Shown: positions 1 to 8,009 of the stretch, piece after piece
How the letters are laid out: each line of letters starts with the position of its first letter
How positions within the stretch are numbered: the first letter of the stretch is position 1
From: an uncultured Lachnospiraceae bacterium
GTDB lineage: Bacteria > Bacillota > Clostridia > Lachnospirales > Lachnospiraceae
Direction of reading: 5' to 3'
DNA: 64,000 bases
NCBI GenBank assembly: GCA_947626435.1
Contig: CANQSB010000001.1
Span: 292,535 to 356,534 of the forward strand
Translations under genes and position numbers: made by a program
The notes under the pieces: model-generated
The model's input: only the letters and a program-made list of their open reading frames with translations
Told to the model about the DNA's origin: nothing
The model's database searches: none

Positions 1-84
1 ATGGGGTGAATTGTCCTGTCCGGGCTAGTGTTTTGGTATGCTGTGTTGACTTATTTACGTTTGTTATTTGTTTCAATTTATTAT

Positions 85-729
85 TTATTTCCGCACTGAG
101 AGTGTTATTCCGTCTGCTATGGGCAGGATTAGGGTTTCTAAGCGGGCGTCGTGCGTGAGGGCATAGATGTACTCGCGCATTCTGTTGTGGATTGTGCGGT
201 TGCGGCGGGTTATGGCGTATTTTGATTCCAGAAGCTCGCCTTCTTGAAGGATATTGTCTGAGACAATTATGCCGTTTGGCGAAAGCAGACGTATTATGTT
301 TTCCAGAAAGTGTATATACTGCCCTTTTGCCGCGTCCATAAAAATCAGGTCAAAGCCTTCGTCGAAGGAAAGGCTTGAAAGTATGTCGGCGGCATCGCCT
401 TCAAGCAGAGTGATGATATCCTCTTTTCCAGCTTTTGAAAAATTCTCCCTGGCAAGCGGTATGCGTTTTTCGTATTTTTCTATTGTGGTGATGTGACAGT
501 CCTTGGGGGCGTATTCGCTCATAAACAGCGCTGAAAAGCCTATTGCTGTACCTACCTCCAATATCCTCAAAGGTTTTTTCCATGTAATTAAGAAACGCAA
601 CAGGTTTTGCATTTGGGGGCGTATTATGGGCACGTCTGTTTCTTTTGCGTATTTTTCAAGCTTTCTGAGGTACTCGGGCAGCTCCTTGTCAAATGAATGG
701 AGGAAGGTCTGCAGCCTTTCGTCTGTCAC
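85..729 (-). CDS. Class I SAM-dependent O-methyltransferase
   Basis: Small methyltransferase of the caffeoyl-CoA/catechol O-methyltransferase-like family, 214 residues. The SAM-binding glycine motif (ILEVGTAIGFSALFM) is near residue 60, an acidic ribose-binding segment (ITTIEKYEKR) follows, and the catalytic-loop region LIFMDAAKGQY is typical of this family. Likely soluble; the substrate cannot be told. I place the start at GTG 729: a GGAGG lies eight bases upstream, and GTGA overlaps the stop of the preceding MltG-like gene by four bases, so the two are probably translationally coupled. It is the last visible gene of the block that starts at ireB. Confidence 0.85.
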   Translation of the reverse strand: MTDERLQTFLHSFDKELPEYLRKLEKYAKETDVPIIRPQMQNLLRFLITWKKPLRILEVGTAIGFSALFMSEYAPKDCHITTIEKYEKRIPLARENFSKAGKEDIITLLEGDAADILSSLSFDEGFDLIFMDAAKGQYIHFLENIIRLLSPNGIIVSDNILQEGELLESKYAITRRNRTIHNRMREYIYALTHDARLETLILPIADGITLSVRK

Positions 730-1106
730 TGTTCTTCCTCCGCGTCGGCTCCGCACATTATTGCAAGCATTTCCTCCGCTGTCATGGCGGTGCTAAGTTC
801 ATACGTGCCTGCCTTTAGCTTGCCCTTGTAATCCGAAAGGCGGTCGTGCGCATAAAATACATTGGCGTCCTTTATAAGCCCTTTCTGTTCAAGTATTTTG
901 GAAAGCTCCTTTTCGTCCTGGTTTTCCGCCACTGACACGCTTACTGTCCTGCCCTCGCCCGAAGATACTGGGATATCTGCAAATATACTGTACCCGAAAT
1001 TGTATGCGCCTATCGCGAGCCGAAATACTACCACTATAACTGCCGCCGCAACAGCTATTTTTACTATTGTGGCGACTATCGCGCCTAATAACTGCTTTGT
1101 GTCCAT
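726..1106 (-). CDS. Short MltG/YceG-like membrane protein lacking the catalytic domain
   Basis: 126 residues: one N-terminal membrane helix (about 8-32), then a segment resembling the N-terminal LysM-like part of endolytic transglycosylase MltG, with the typical phrases SKILEQKGLIKDANVF and LKAGTYELSTAMTAEEM. Full MltG proteins exceed 300 residues and carry a catalytic glutamate domain that is absent here. It may bind or regulate peptidoglycan enzymes rather than cut glycan (inference). It sits 13 bases after rnj and overlaps the methyltransferase start. Database entries for this form often carry the MltG name, which overstates the evidence. Confidence 0.7.
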   Translation of the reverse strand: MDTKQLLGAIVATIVKIAVAAAVIVVVFRLAIGAYNFGYSIFADIPVSSGEGRTVSVSVAENQDEKELSKILEQKGLIKDANVFYAHDRLSDYKGKLKAGTYELSTAMTAEEMLAIMCGADAEEEQ

Positions 1107-1119
1107 TTCTCCACCAACC

Positions 1120-2793
1120 TTATATTTCCATTATTATAGGTAAAATCATCGGACGTCTCTTAGTCTTTTTCCATACAAAGTCGCTCAGAGTATCTTTTAT
1201 TGTCCCCTTTATCTTTCCCCAGTCGGTCACGTTTTTCTTCAGGCAGCCAAGCACTGCCTTTTCTATAAGCTTGCGCGCCTCCTCCATAAGCTCGTCGGAT
1301 TCTTTTACATAGACAAAGCCCCGCGATACGATATCAGGTCCTGCAAGCAGCTCGCCGCTCGCCCCGTCAAGCGAGAGCACTGCTATAATAATGCCGTCCT
1401 CCGCAAGATGCTGTCTGTCGCGCAGCACGACGTTGCCCACGTCGCCTACGCCAAGTCCGTCTACCAGCACTGTGCCTACGGGCACTTTGCCTGTGATTCC
1501 CGCGCTTTCCTCATCAAGCTCAAGCACGTCGCCCGACTGCAGGATAAACACGTCTTCCTTGTCAATGCCAAGCTCCATTGCAAGCTTTGCCTGCGCCATC
1601 AGGTGCTTATACTCGCCGTGCACGGGGATAGAATATTTAGGCTTTGTGAGCGTGTATATAAGCTTAATTTCCTCCTGGCAGGCATGACCTGAAACGTGAG
1701 TGTCCTGAAAAATAACGTCGGCGCCTTTTTTGAAAAGCTCGTTTATTATCCTTGTGACAGCTTTTTCGTTGCCAGGAATTGGATTTGACGAAAAGATGAC
1801 TGTGTCGCCTTTTCCGATTGTGATTTTCTTATGCATATTGTTTGCCATGCGGCTGAGAGCGGCCATGCTCTCGCCCTGGCTTCCCGTAGTGATTATGACT
1901 GTCTTGTCCCTTGGGTAATTTTTTAGCTTTTCTATATCTATAAGCGTATTGTCGGGTATGCTTATGCGGTTCAGGTTTGATGCAGTTTCTATGATGTTTA
2001 CCATGCTCCTGCCCTCGACAACCACTTTTCTTCCAAATTTATATGCCGTGTTTATAATCTGCTGCACTCTGTCCACATTTGACGCAAATGTGGCTATTAT
2101 AATCCTTGTCTTTTTGTGTTCCTCAAATATGGCATCGAATACGGGGCCAAGCTTTTTCTCGCTAGGCGTAAATCCCGGGCGCTCGGCGTTGGTGCTGTCG
2201 CACATGAGGGCAAGCACGCCCTTTTTCCCAAGCTCCGCAAAACGCTGTAAATCTATCGCATCGCCGTACACGGGCGTGTAATCCACCTTGAAATCGCCTG
2301 TGTGCACTACGATTCCTGCGGGTGAATAAATCGCAAGCGCCGCGGCGTCAACTATGCTGTGGTTCGTCTTGATAAATTCTATCCTAAAGCAGCCCAGATT
2401 AATATTCTGCCCGAATTTTACGACTTTTCTTCTGACATTGTGTATGAGATTATGCTCCGTGAGTTTGTTTTCAATAATGCCCATTGTGAGCTTTGTGGCG
2501 TAAATCGGCACGTTCAGCTCCTTCAACACATACGGCAACGCTCCGATGTGGTCCTCGTGGCCATGCGTGATGACAAAGCCTTTTACTTTATCCTGATTGT
2601 TTTTGAGATATGTCACGTCGGGTATGACAAGATCCACTCCAAGCATATCGTCTGCTGGAAAGCTCAGACCGCAATCCACCACAATAATACTGTCTTCGTA
2701 TTCAAAGGCAGTAATGTTCATACCAATCTGCTCAAGCCCGCCTAAGGGTATAATCTTGAGCTTTGAAGTATTTTGTTGTTTGCTATTTTTCAA
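1120..2793 (-). CDS. rnj: Ribonuclease J
   Basis: Metallo-beta-lactamase/beta-CASP ribonuclease, 557 residues, the usual RNase J length. The metal motif HGHEDHIGA lies near residue 75. Further signatures are HTGDFKVD, CDSTNAERPG, the beta-CASP stretch ITTGSQGE and HVSGHA, followed by the C-terminal domain. Such enzymes combine endonuclease and 5'-to-3' exonuclease activity in mRNA decay and rRNA maturation. The start is taken as TTG at 2793, because AAGGAGG (2800-2806) is six bases upstream; the upstream in-frame codons have no ribosome site. Confidence 0.95.
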   Translation of the reverse strand: MKNSKQQNTSKLKIIPLGGLEQIGMNITAFEYEDSIIVVDCGLSFPADDMLGVDLVIPDVTYLKNNQDKVKGFVITHGHEDHIGALPYVLKELNVPIYATKLTMGIIENKLTEHNLIHNVRRKVVKFGQNINLGCFRIEFIKTNHSIVDAAALAIYSPAGIVVHTGDFKVDYTPVYGDAIDLQRFAELGKKGVLALMCDSTNAERPGFTPSEKKLGPVFDAIFEEHKKTRIIIATFASNVDRVQQIINTAYKFGRKVVVEGRSMVNIIETASNLNRISIPDNTLIDIEKLKNYPRDKTVIITTGSQGESMAALSRMANNMHKKITIGKGDTVIFSSNPIPGNEKAVTRIINELFKKGADVIFQDTHVSGHACQEEIKLIYTLTKPKYSIPVHGEYKHLMAQAKLAMELGIDKEDVFILQSGDVLELDEESAGITGKVPVGTVLVDGLGVGDVGNVVLRDRQHLAEDGIIIAVLSLDGASGELLAGPDIVSRGFVYVKESDELMEEARKLIEKAVLGCLKKNVTDWGKIKGTIKDTLSDFVWKKTKRRPMILPIIMEI

Positions 2794-2873
2794 AATAGTC
2801 CTCCTTATTTTTGTTTTTTGGAGCAAAATACGACTGTCATTGTAAAAACAGAGGATTTTCCTCCTTAAATTTT

Positions 2874-3134
2874 TTATTTAATAAGGTCAACGTCGTCAAG
2901 CATGCTTTCAAAAACTCCCGATACAGCCGCAAGCTCATCATCGTCTTCAACGATACTGTAAATCTGCTCGCCGTTCTCTGCGTCGGAAACAGCCTTTAAA
3001 ATATAAGCCTCGCCGTCTTCCTCCTCCTGCGCATCTGTCACAAGAATATAATTAACCCCGCCCAGAGTCGTCTGCTCCAGAACATAAAATTCAACAGCTT
3101 CTCCCCCATCGGGCATAAAGGTAATTTTTTCCAT
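2874..3134 (-). CDS. DUF1292 family protein
   Basis: Acidic 86-residue protein matching the DUF1292 pattern: an N-terminal strand, then FYVLEQTTLGGVNYILVTD, an acidic EEEDGEAYILKA segment, and a C-terminal acidic helix. The family is widespread in Firmicutes and usually sits beside ruvX and ireB, exactly as here; its function is unknown. The start is set at ATG 3134 by fit to the family. An in-frame TTG at 3155 is possible, since the only GGAGG nearby is 15 bases from the ATG and so rather far. Confidence 0.85.
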   Translation of the reverse strand: MEKITFMPDGGEAVEFYVLEQTTLGGVNYILVTDAQEEEDGEAYILKAVSDAENGEQIYSIVEDDDELAAVSGVFESMLDDVDLIK

Positions 3135-3178
3135 AATAAATCCGAAAGCCTCCAATCACTTTGGCTTTAATCAAGCCG

Positions 3179-3628
3179 TTACTGCTCGCCTGCCGCGCCG
3201 CTCTGCCTGTTCCTGCAAAAATCAAGGTATCCCTGCAAAATAAAAACTGCCGCTACTTTGTCAACGTGTTCTTTCCGCTCCTCACGTCGCATACCGGCCT
3301 CTATCATGGCTTTATCCGCCGCAACTGTTGTCAGGCGCTCGTCCCAAAGCTCCACATTGAGCCCTGTCCTGCGCTCAAGCATCTCCTTAAAGGCAAGCGT
3401 TTTCTCGACGCGCTCGCCCAGCGTATCATTCATATTCTTAGGATATCCAAGAATTATCTCATCTACCTCGTATTCAAGGATAAGCTCCTCAATTCTCGCA
3501 AGTGTCCTGCGCAGCTTGTCCTCGCGCTCGCGCCGTATAATCTCGACTCCCTGAGCCGTAACCAGCAGCGGATCGCTTACCGCCACGCCTACCGTCTTTG
3601 AGCCGAAGTCAAGCCCCATCTTTCTCAA
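3179..3628 (-). CDS. ruvX: Putative pre-16S rRNA nuclease / Holliday junction resolvase-like YqgF
   Basis: 149-residue RNase H-fold protein of the YqgF/RuvX family. The first acidic motif is [16 protein letters not shown], then [28 protein letters not shown] and a final conserved [14 protein letters not shown]. In bacteria this family trims the 5' end of 16S rRNA; the Holliday-junction role is historical. The start is TTG 3628, with GGAGGGAG just upstream, and TTGA overlaps the ireB stop, which indicates coupling. An internal ATG at 3619 is the alternative. Confidence 0.9.
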   Translation of the reverse strand: MRKMGLDFGSKTVGVAVSDPLLVTAQGVEIIRREREDKLRRTLARIEELILEYEVDEIILGYPKNMNDTLGERVEKTLAFKEMLERRTGLNVELWDERLTTVAADKAMIEAGMRREERKEHVDKVAAVFILQGYLDFCRNRQSGAAGEQ

Positions 3629-3906
3629 TCCTGCTCCCTCCAGCCTTCGTTCTTAATGTAGAATTTGAGCATCTCCTCTACCAGCTCGTCGCGCTCAGCC
3701 TTCATAATCATCGCCCTCGCGCCCTTGTGGCTCGTAATATAAGTAGGATCTCCCGACATTATATAGCCCACTATCTGGTTTACGGGATTATACCCCTTCT
3801 CGGTAAGAGCAGCATACACGGAGGCAAGCACATCCTTTACGGAGCTTATCTCCTTGAGATTTTCCTGTGTAAGCTGTATATATTGTGTACGTGATAAATC
3901 TGCCAT
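3625..3906 (-). CDS. IreB family regulatory phosphoprotein
   Basis: 93 residues, a complete match to the UPF0297/IreB family: the diagnostic block [20 protein letters not shown], then [19 protein letters not shown]. IreB of Enterococcus is a substrate of the PASTA kinase IreK and affects cephalosporin tolerance (family knowledge). A threonine pair, the usual phosphosite near the N terminus, is not obvious here; T7 and T13 are the candidates. It is the first gene of the ireB-ruvX-DUF1292-rnj block, and ruvX follows with overlapping codons. Confidence 0.9.
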   Translation of the reverse strand: MADLSRTQYIQLTQENLKEISSVKDVLASVYAALTEKGYNPVNQIVGYIMSGDPTYITSHKGARAMIMKAERDELVEEMLKFYIKNEGWREQD

Positions 3907-4275
3907 TTTTCTCCCCTTTTCCGCGCCGCCTTAACACAAAACCGCAGCCTTTTACATCCCGCTGCCGCAGCGCCAGCCTGTCGTTCACATTATTATCTAT
4001 ATAATAACTTAATTTGTTTGAAAATTCAATAAATTATTTATTATATTCCATATGAAATAATTAAAAAAAGAAACCTCTAAAAACGCCAATACACCAGCCC
4101 GCACAGGATTGTACACCCTATGAAGCCCTTCGGAAAGCGCCGGCACTTAGCGAAACAAGCTGTAAAAGCGAAGCTCCTTTTACAGCGCCGTTGAGCTTAG
4201 TGTCCGCTACGCTTTCCGCCAAGCGGGAGCGGGGCTGAATAGGGTGTACAATCCTGTGCGGGCGGACTCATTATA
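3907..4275. other. Intergenic region with an AT-rich promoter zone and a family A element
   Basis: 369 bases without a gene. The half next to ireB (about 3985-4080) is AT-rich and probably holds its promoter, although no clean -35/-10 pair was found. The rest is the family A palindromic element at 4097-4263, which ends 12 bases beyond the mtaB stop codon. Confidence 0.6.
4097..4263. repeat. Family A palindromic element, copy 1 (167 bp)
   Basis: Perfect 25-bp outer arms at 4097-4121 and 4239-4263, starting GCCCGCACAGG and ending GTACACCCTAT. Inside is a second stem GGAAAGCG/CGCTTTCC, then a third hairpin GCTGTAAAAG/CTTTTACAGC. Copy 2 at 13779-13945 has exactly the same length and layout, but different arm sequences that are again fully complementary. 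The element lies directly 3' of mtaB. It could act in RNA as a 3' structure or in DNA as a cruciform; see findings. Confidence 0.85.
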
Positions 4276-5577
4276 CTACACAGAAAGCAACATCGTCTCC
4301 CCGTCAAGCTGTGACACAATCATGCCTGTCATAAGCTTATTGGAAAAGTCCACACTCCCGTCTGACAAAACTGCCGCTTTCACATACTCTTTTGTATGCC
4401 CTACCCAGTATTTCGCACCGTTTATCTCCTTTTCCTCCTCAAAAAGCACGTCTGCCGTTTTTCCAATATAATACCTCCTAAAGCGCTCCGAATCCTTCTT
4501 TTTTATCTCCTCCAGCACATCGCTGCGCCTTGCCTTCTCCGCCTCAGAAAGCTGATTCTCCATAACTGCCGCCTTCGTGCCCTTCCGCTTTGAATACTTA
4601 AATATATGCATCTCATAAAATCCGACCGTTTCCACAAAGCGCGCCGTTTCCTCAAATTCCGCGTCCGTTTCTCCCGGAAAACCGACTATTACGTCTGTGG
4701 TAATTACAGGGTGCTCAAATACGCTCCTAAGCATTTCCACGCTCTCCATAAACTGCTGCGGCGTATAATGTCGATTCATGCGTTTAAGCACCTCCTCACA
4801 GCCACTCTGCATGGAAAGATGAAAGTGCGGGCATATATGCTCTATCCCTGCAAGCGCTCCGGCAAATTCAGGCGTGACTATGCGCGGTTCAAGCGAGCCA
4901 AGCCTTATGCGCTTTACGCCGTCTACTACGTCTATCGCCCGCATGAGCTCCAAAAGCTCATCACTCCCGTAAGAGCTGATATGTATTCCCGTAAGCACAA
5001 ACTCCTGATAGCCTTTTCGGGCAAGCCCTTTTATTTCTTCAAGTATATCCTCCTGCCTGCGGCACCTTACGCGTCCTCTGGCATAAGGGATTATACAGTA
5101 TGTGCAGAACTGATTGCAGCCGTCCTGAATTTTTATGTAGGCGCGCGTATGCTCCTGCGTGCCTGTAAGCTGCATTTCCTCGTACTCGTCGGTATGGTTT
5201 ATGTCTATTACCGTTTCCGTTTGAGCCTCCAGCCCTGCCATATAATTTTCCAGTATGCTGACTAAATCCTTCTTTTTATTGTTGCCAATCACAAGGTCAA
5301 CAGCATCATCTGCCTCCGCCGCATCCTTATCCGACTGAACATAGCAGCCTGCCGCCACGACTACCGCGTTTGGGTTCATCTTTCTTGCGCGGTGGAGCAT
5401 CTGCCTGCTTTTGCGGTCGGCTATATTTGTCACAGTGCAGGTATTCACTATGTAAATGTCCGCTTTTTCCTCAAAAGGAACTATTTTATAGCCTTTAGCC
5501 TTCAGCGCTTCAAGCATCGCGTCCATTTCGTAGGAGTTTACTTTGCAGCCTAAATTGTGGTATGCCACTGTTTTCAT
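4276..5577 (-). CDS. mtaB: tRNA (N(6)-L-threonylcarbamoyladenosine(37)-C(2))-methylthiotransferase MtaB
   Basis: 433-residue radical-SAM methylthiotransferase. The N-terminal UPF0004 domain begins MKTVAYHNLGCKVNSYEMDA and includes VNTCTVTNIADRKSRQ. The radical-SAM cluster motif CNQFCTYCIIPYARGR is near residue 150, and a TRAM-like region sits at the C terminus. NLGCKVN and the overall order fit the MtaB (YqeV) branch rather than MiaB or RimO. It converts t6A37 to ms2t6A37 in tRNAs reading ANN codons. It appears to be a single-gene unit; the family A repeat lies just past its stop. Confidence 0.92.
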   Translation of the reverse strand: MKTVAYHNLGCKVNSYEMDAMLEALKAKGYKIVPFEEKADIYIVNTCTVTNIADRKSRQMLHRARKMNPNAVVVAAGCYVQSDKDAAEADDAVDLVIGNNKKKDLVSILENYMAGLEAQTETVIDINHTDEYEEMQLTGTQEHTRAYIKIQDGCNQFCTYCIIPYARGRVRCRRQEDILEEIKGLARKGYQEFVLTGIHISSYGSDELLELMRAIDVVDGVKRIRLGSLEPRIVTPEFAGALAGIEHICPHFHLSMQSGCEEVLKRMNRHYTPQQFMESVEMLRSVFEHPVITTDVIVGFPGETDAEFEETARFVETVGFYEMHIFKYSKRKGTKAAVMENQLSEAEKARRSDVLEEIKKKDSERFRRYYIGKTADVLFEEEKEINGAKYWVGHTKEYVKAAVLSDGSVDFSNKLMTGMIVSQLDGETMLLSV

Positions 5578-5702
5578 AACTCATTATCCTCTTAGCATTA
5601 ATGCATTGATTACGTCAATCGTTCGTGAAATTCTGTCCGACAGCCCAGCCTTTGAGCCGAATGCATAAAACAAGTAATCATCTGTTTAGCTGCCATTTTG
5701 GG

Positions 5703-5739
5703 CAAATTGACATTTTTTGCTGTTCATAAAGTCAATTTG
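5703..5739. promoter_or_regulatory. Inverted repeat between mtaB and the HPr-like gene
   Basis: Perfect 9-bp arms CAAATTGAC and GTCAATTTG separated by 19 bases, in the divergent region between mtaB (start 5577) and the HPr-like gene (promoter at 5796). The position suits an operator or an mRNA hairpin ahead of mtaB. No specific regulator can be named. Confidence 0.4.
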
Positions 5740-5795
5740 TACATATTTTTAGTTTTTTTTCGTCATTTTTCATTAGAACTGTTTTTTATCTTTGG

Positions 5796-5824
5796 TTGAC
5801 TTTTCAGCGGTTTACCTTTATTAT
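5796..5824 (+). promoter_or_regulatory. SigA-type promoter of the HPr-like gene
   Basis: TTGACT (5796-5801), a 17-base spacer, then TATTAT (5819-5824). The start codon at 5861 follows after a short leader with an AAAAAGGAGG ribosome site at 5843-5852. Confidence 0.75.
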
Positions 5825-5860
5825 AAAGGAGGAAGGTATATTAAAAAGGAGGTAGTCAGA

Positions 5861-6091
5861 ATGAAGACTGTTCAAATTTCTTTAAACTCAATTGACAAGG
5901 TTAAATCTTTTGTCAACGATATTACAAAGTTCGATTATGATTTCGACCTTGTTTCAGGAAGATATGTAATTGATGCGAAATCAATTATGGGTATCTTCAG
6001 CTTGGATTTATCTAAGCCCATTGATTTGAACATTCATGCTGAGGGCAACACGGACGAGATTATGGACGTATTAAAGCCTTACTTAATCTAG
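5861..6091 (+). CDS. HPr-like protein without the phospho-accepting histidine
   Basis: 76 residues with the length and fold pattern of HPr, the PTS phosphocarrier. The regulatory Ser-46 region is clear (YVIDAKSIMGIFSLDLS), as is the C-terminal helix TDEIMDVLKPYLI. The usual active-site block L-H-A-R-P-A near residue 15 is missing; residues 10-18 read IDKVKSFVN. It therefore should not relay phosphate through His15, but might still be a target of HPr kinase or a structural partner (inference). The ATG is fixed by a perfect ribosome site. It stands alone on the plus strand with its own promoter and terminator. Confidence 0.8.
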   Translation: MKTVQISLNSIDKVKSFVNDITKFDYDFDLVSGRYVIDAKSIMGIFSLDLSKPIDLNIHAEGNTDEIMDVLKPYLI

Positions 6092-6136
6092 TCCTTTATT
6101 ACTTATTTCAGCAATTTAGAAAACAAAATCAAAACT

Positions 6137-6175
6137 CACGGGATACTGTTTATCGTATCCCGTGTTTTATTTTTT
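6137..6175 (+). terminator. Rho-independent terminator of the HPr-like gene
   Basis: Ten-bp stem CACGGGATAC/GTATCCCGTG with an 8-base loop, followed by TTTTATTTTTT, 45 bases past the HPr-like stop codon. Confidence 0.9.
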
Positions 6176-6391
6176 GTCCGCTACACCTTGCTTCTTGTCT
6201 GTCTCCTCTTACAGACACTTAAATCATTTAATGAAACTCCACACAACAGAGCTGCGGAGTATCAGCCCGAAACTCGCTCCGCTCGTCATTAATTTGTTTC
6301 GCAACAGAGCTGCGGGAAATTTACCCTGAGGTTAAAAATATCATTATCGCGTTTTCTTATACTTATAGAAAGCCTGAACGATTTTGCATTT
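6176..6391. other. Intergenic region with a 14-bp direct repeat
   Basis: No gene seen between the HPr-like terminator and the thiI stop. CAACAGAGCTGCGG occurs twice, at 6244-6257 and 6302-6315, 58 bases apart. Between the copies, CGAAAC and GTTTCG could close a weak hairpin. Confidence 0.6.
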
Positions 6392-7570
6392 TCACTCTAC
6401 CACAATTACCTCGTCCGTATCAAGCGCCGTCTGCACCAGAGCATCTATCCCCTCGGAAAGATTAGTCTCGTGCTTTCGTATCACGTTTAAATTCGGCTTT
6501 GTGACAGGGTGCTTTGCGACAAAAATCGTACAGCAATCCTCGTAAGGCAGGATAGACGTCTCATAAGTATTGATTTTTTCTGAAACCTCCACTATCTCCT
6601 GCTTGTCAAAGCCGATAAGCGGCCTGTATACAGGCATTGTGCACACCTCGTTTGTTGCCGCAAGCGACTGCATAGTCTGCGACGCCACCTGTCCTATACT
6701 CTCGCCCGTAATAAGCCCCAGACACCCGCTCTGCAGCGCGATATGCTCCGCTATGCGCATCATGTAGCGGCGCATTATTATCGTAAGCTCGTCGTGCGGG
6801 CATTTTTCATAGATGTAAAGCTGTATATCCGTAAAATTTATTACATGCAGCGTGATAGGTCCGCTGTAGCGCGACACAAGCTTTGCCAAGTCAACTACCT
6901 TCTGCTTTGCCCTGTCGCTCGTGTACGGCGGAGCATGAAAATATACCGCATCAATTTTTACTCCGCGCTTTGAAATCATATACCCCGCCACAGGAGAATC
7001 TATCCCTCCCGAAAGCAAAAGCATACCTTTTCCATTCGTGCCAATCGGAAGTCCCCCGGGGCCGTCTATCACTACTGAATAAACATATATCATCTCGCGT
7101 ATTTCTATATGCAGCATCACATCAGGATTGTGTACATCAACCCGCGTCTGTGGAAACGCGTTTAACACCGCTTCCCCTATATCGCAGTTTATCTCCATTG
7201 AACACTTGGGATAATTCTTTCTGGCTCTGCGTGCATCCACCTTAAAATTAAAGCTTTTATCAGAATAAACCTTATCTATATAATCAATCACATCTGCACA
7301 AAGCTTGTCAAAACCCTCATCCTCCAGCTTCACCACAGGACATATGGCGGAAATTCCAAAAACAGTCTTAAGATTTTCTACCACCTCATCAAAATCAAAA
7401 TCAGTAAGCGCATTCACAAAAATCCTGCCCTGCGTCTTTGCCACCTCAAACCCACCGTCGCACCGCTTCAACGCATACCGTATCTGCTCACAGAGACGGT
7501 CCTCAAAAATATATCTGTTTTTACCCTTTATGCCTATTTCGGCGTATTTTATTAAGAATGATTTGTACAT
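6392..7570 (-). CDS. thiI: tRNA 4-thiouridine synthase ThiI
   Basis: 392 residues: a ferredoxin-like plus THUMP region (about 1-165), then the PP-loop adenylation domain with LLLSGGIDSPVAGYM near residue 185 and conserved YTSDRAKQKV. Near the C terminus, YEDCCTIFVAKHPVTKP is the standard ThiI ending. The rhodanese domain of the E. coli enzyme is absent, as usual in Firmicutes, where sulfur comes from a dedicated desulfurase. That desulfurase gene lies immediately upstream (8010-9179), so the pair likely makes s4U8 in tRNA. Confidence 0.95.
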   Translation of the reverse strand: MYKSFLIKYAEIGIKGKNRYIFEDRLCEQIRYALKRCDGGFEVAKTQGRIFVNALTDFDFDEVVENLKTVFGISAICPVVKLEDEGFDKLCADVIDYIDKVYSDKSFNFKVDARRARKNYPKCSMEINCDIGEAVLNAFPQTRVDVHNPDVMLHIEIREMIYVYSVVIDGPGGLPIGTNGKGMLLLSGGIDSPVAGYMISKRGVKIDAVYFHAPPYTSDRAKQKVVDLAKLVSRYSGPITLHVINFTDIQLYIYEKCPHDELTIIMRRYMMRIAEHIALQSGCLGLITGESIGQVASQTMQSLAATNEVCTMPVYRPLIGFDKQEIVEVSEKINTYETSILPYEDCCTIFVAKHPVTKPNLNVIRKHETNLSEGIDALVQTALDTDEVIVVE

Positions 7571-7754
7571 TTTTATCTTCCTACTCTTACAATAATCACA
7601 TTAGCGCATCAGTCAACATTTTTTCTATCATAGATTCCAAATCAGAAAATTCCTCACATACCGTCCCCGAAGGATTATCTAATTCATAATACTTTTCATC
7701 AATACAGTCATATACATACCAACCAGTAATTGCAAAGAACTATTCGATAACGTA

Positions 7755-7849
7755 GAATTTAGTCAAAATATATAAAATCAGCAACGATTCGCCACGTAAC
7801 TTGTTACGTTGAGCACCAAGTCGCGATTTTATATATTTTGACTAAATTC
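7755..7849. repeat. Family B palindromic element B1
   Basis: Perfect 25-bp arms, 7755-7779 (GAATTTAGTCAAAATATA...) and 7825-7849. An inner hairpin ACGTAAC/TTACGT lies between them. The outer flanks are shared with B2 and B3: ...AACGTA on one side and GTCC...TTTCTAAAC on the other. See findings. Confidence 0.85.
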
Positions 7850-7912
7850 GGACTGTTTAGAAAACCTTTAGCATCAGCGTTTTAACATTTACAAGCATTA
7901 TCCAACAACGTA

Positions 7913-7990
7913 GAGTTTGAGTGAAATATACAAAATAAGCGGTGCCTTACGGAGCACTGCACCGCGTTTTTGTATATTTCGCGCAAACTC
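7913..7990. repeat. Family B palindromic element B2
   Basis: Arms of 23 bp with two mismatches, 7913-7935 and 7968-7990 (GAGTTTG...AATATACAAAA), enclosing an inner stem GCGGTGC/GCACCGC. It has the same orientation and flanks as B1. Confidence 0.8.
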
Positions 7991-8009
7991 GGACGGCAGA
8001 GAAACCTTC

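Larger units (their letters stand above)
7571..8009. other. Intergenic region with two family B palindromes in tandem
   Basis: 439 bases between the thiI start and the desulfurase stop, with no coding potential I trust. It holds family B copies B1 (7755-7849) and B2 (7913-7990) in the same orientation. The thiI-proximal 7571-7740 is AT-rich and may contain a thiI promoter if thiI is not cotranscribed. Confidence 0.6.

Noticed and set aside
4097..4263. Family A as a simple mobile MITE
   Set aside because: Terminal sequences differ strongly between copies and no target duplication is visible; a MITE would keep its ends and lose pairing by drift.
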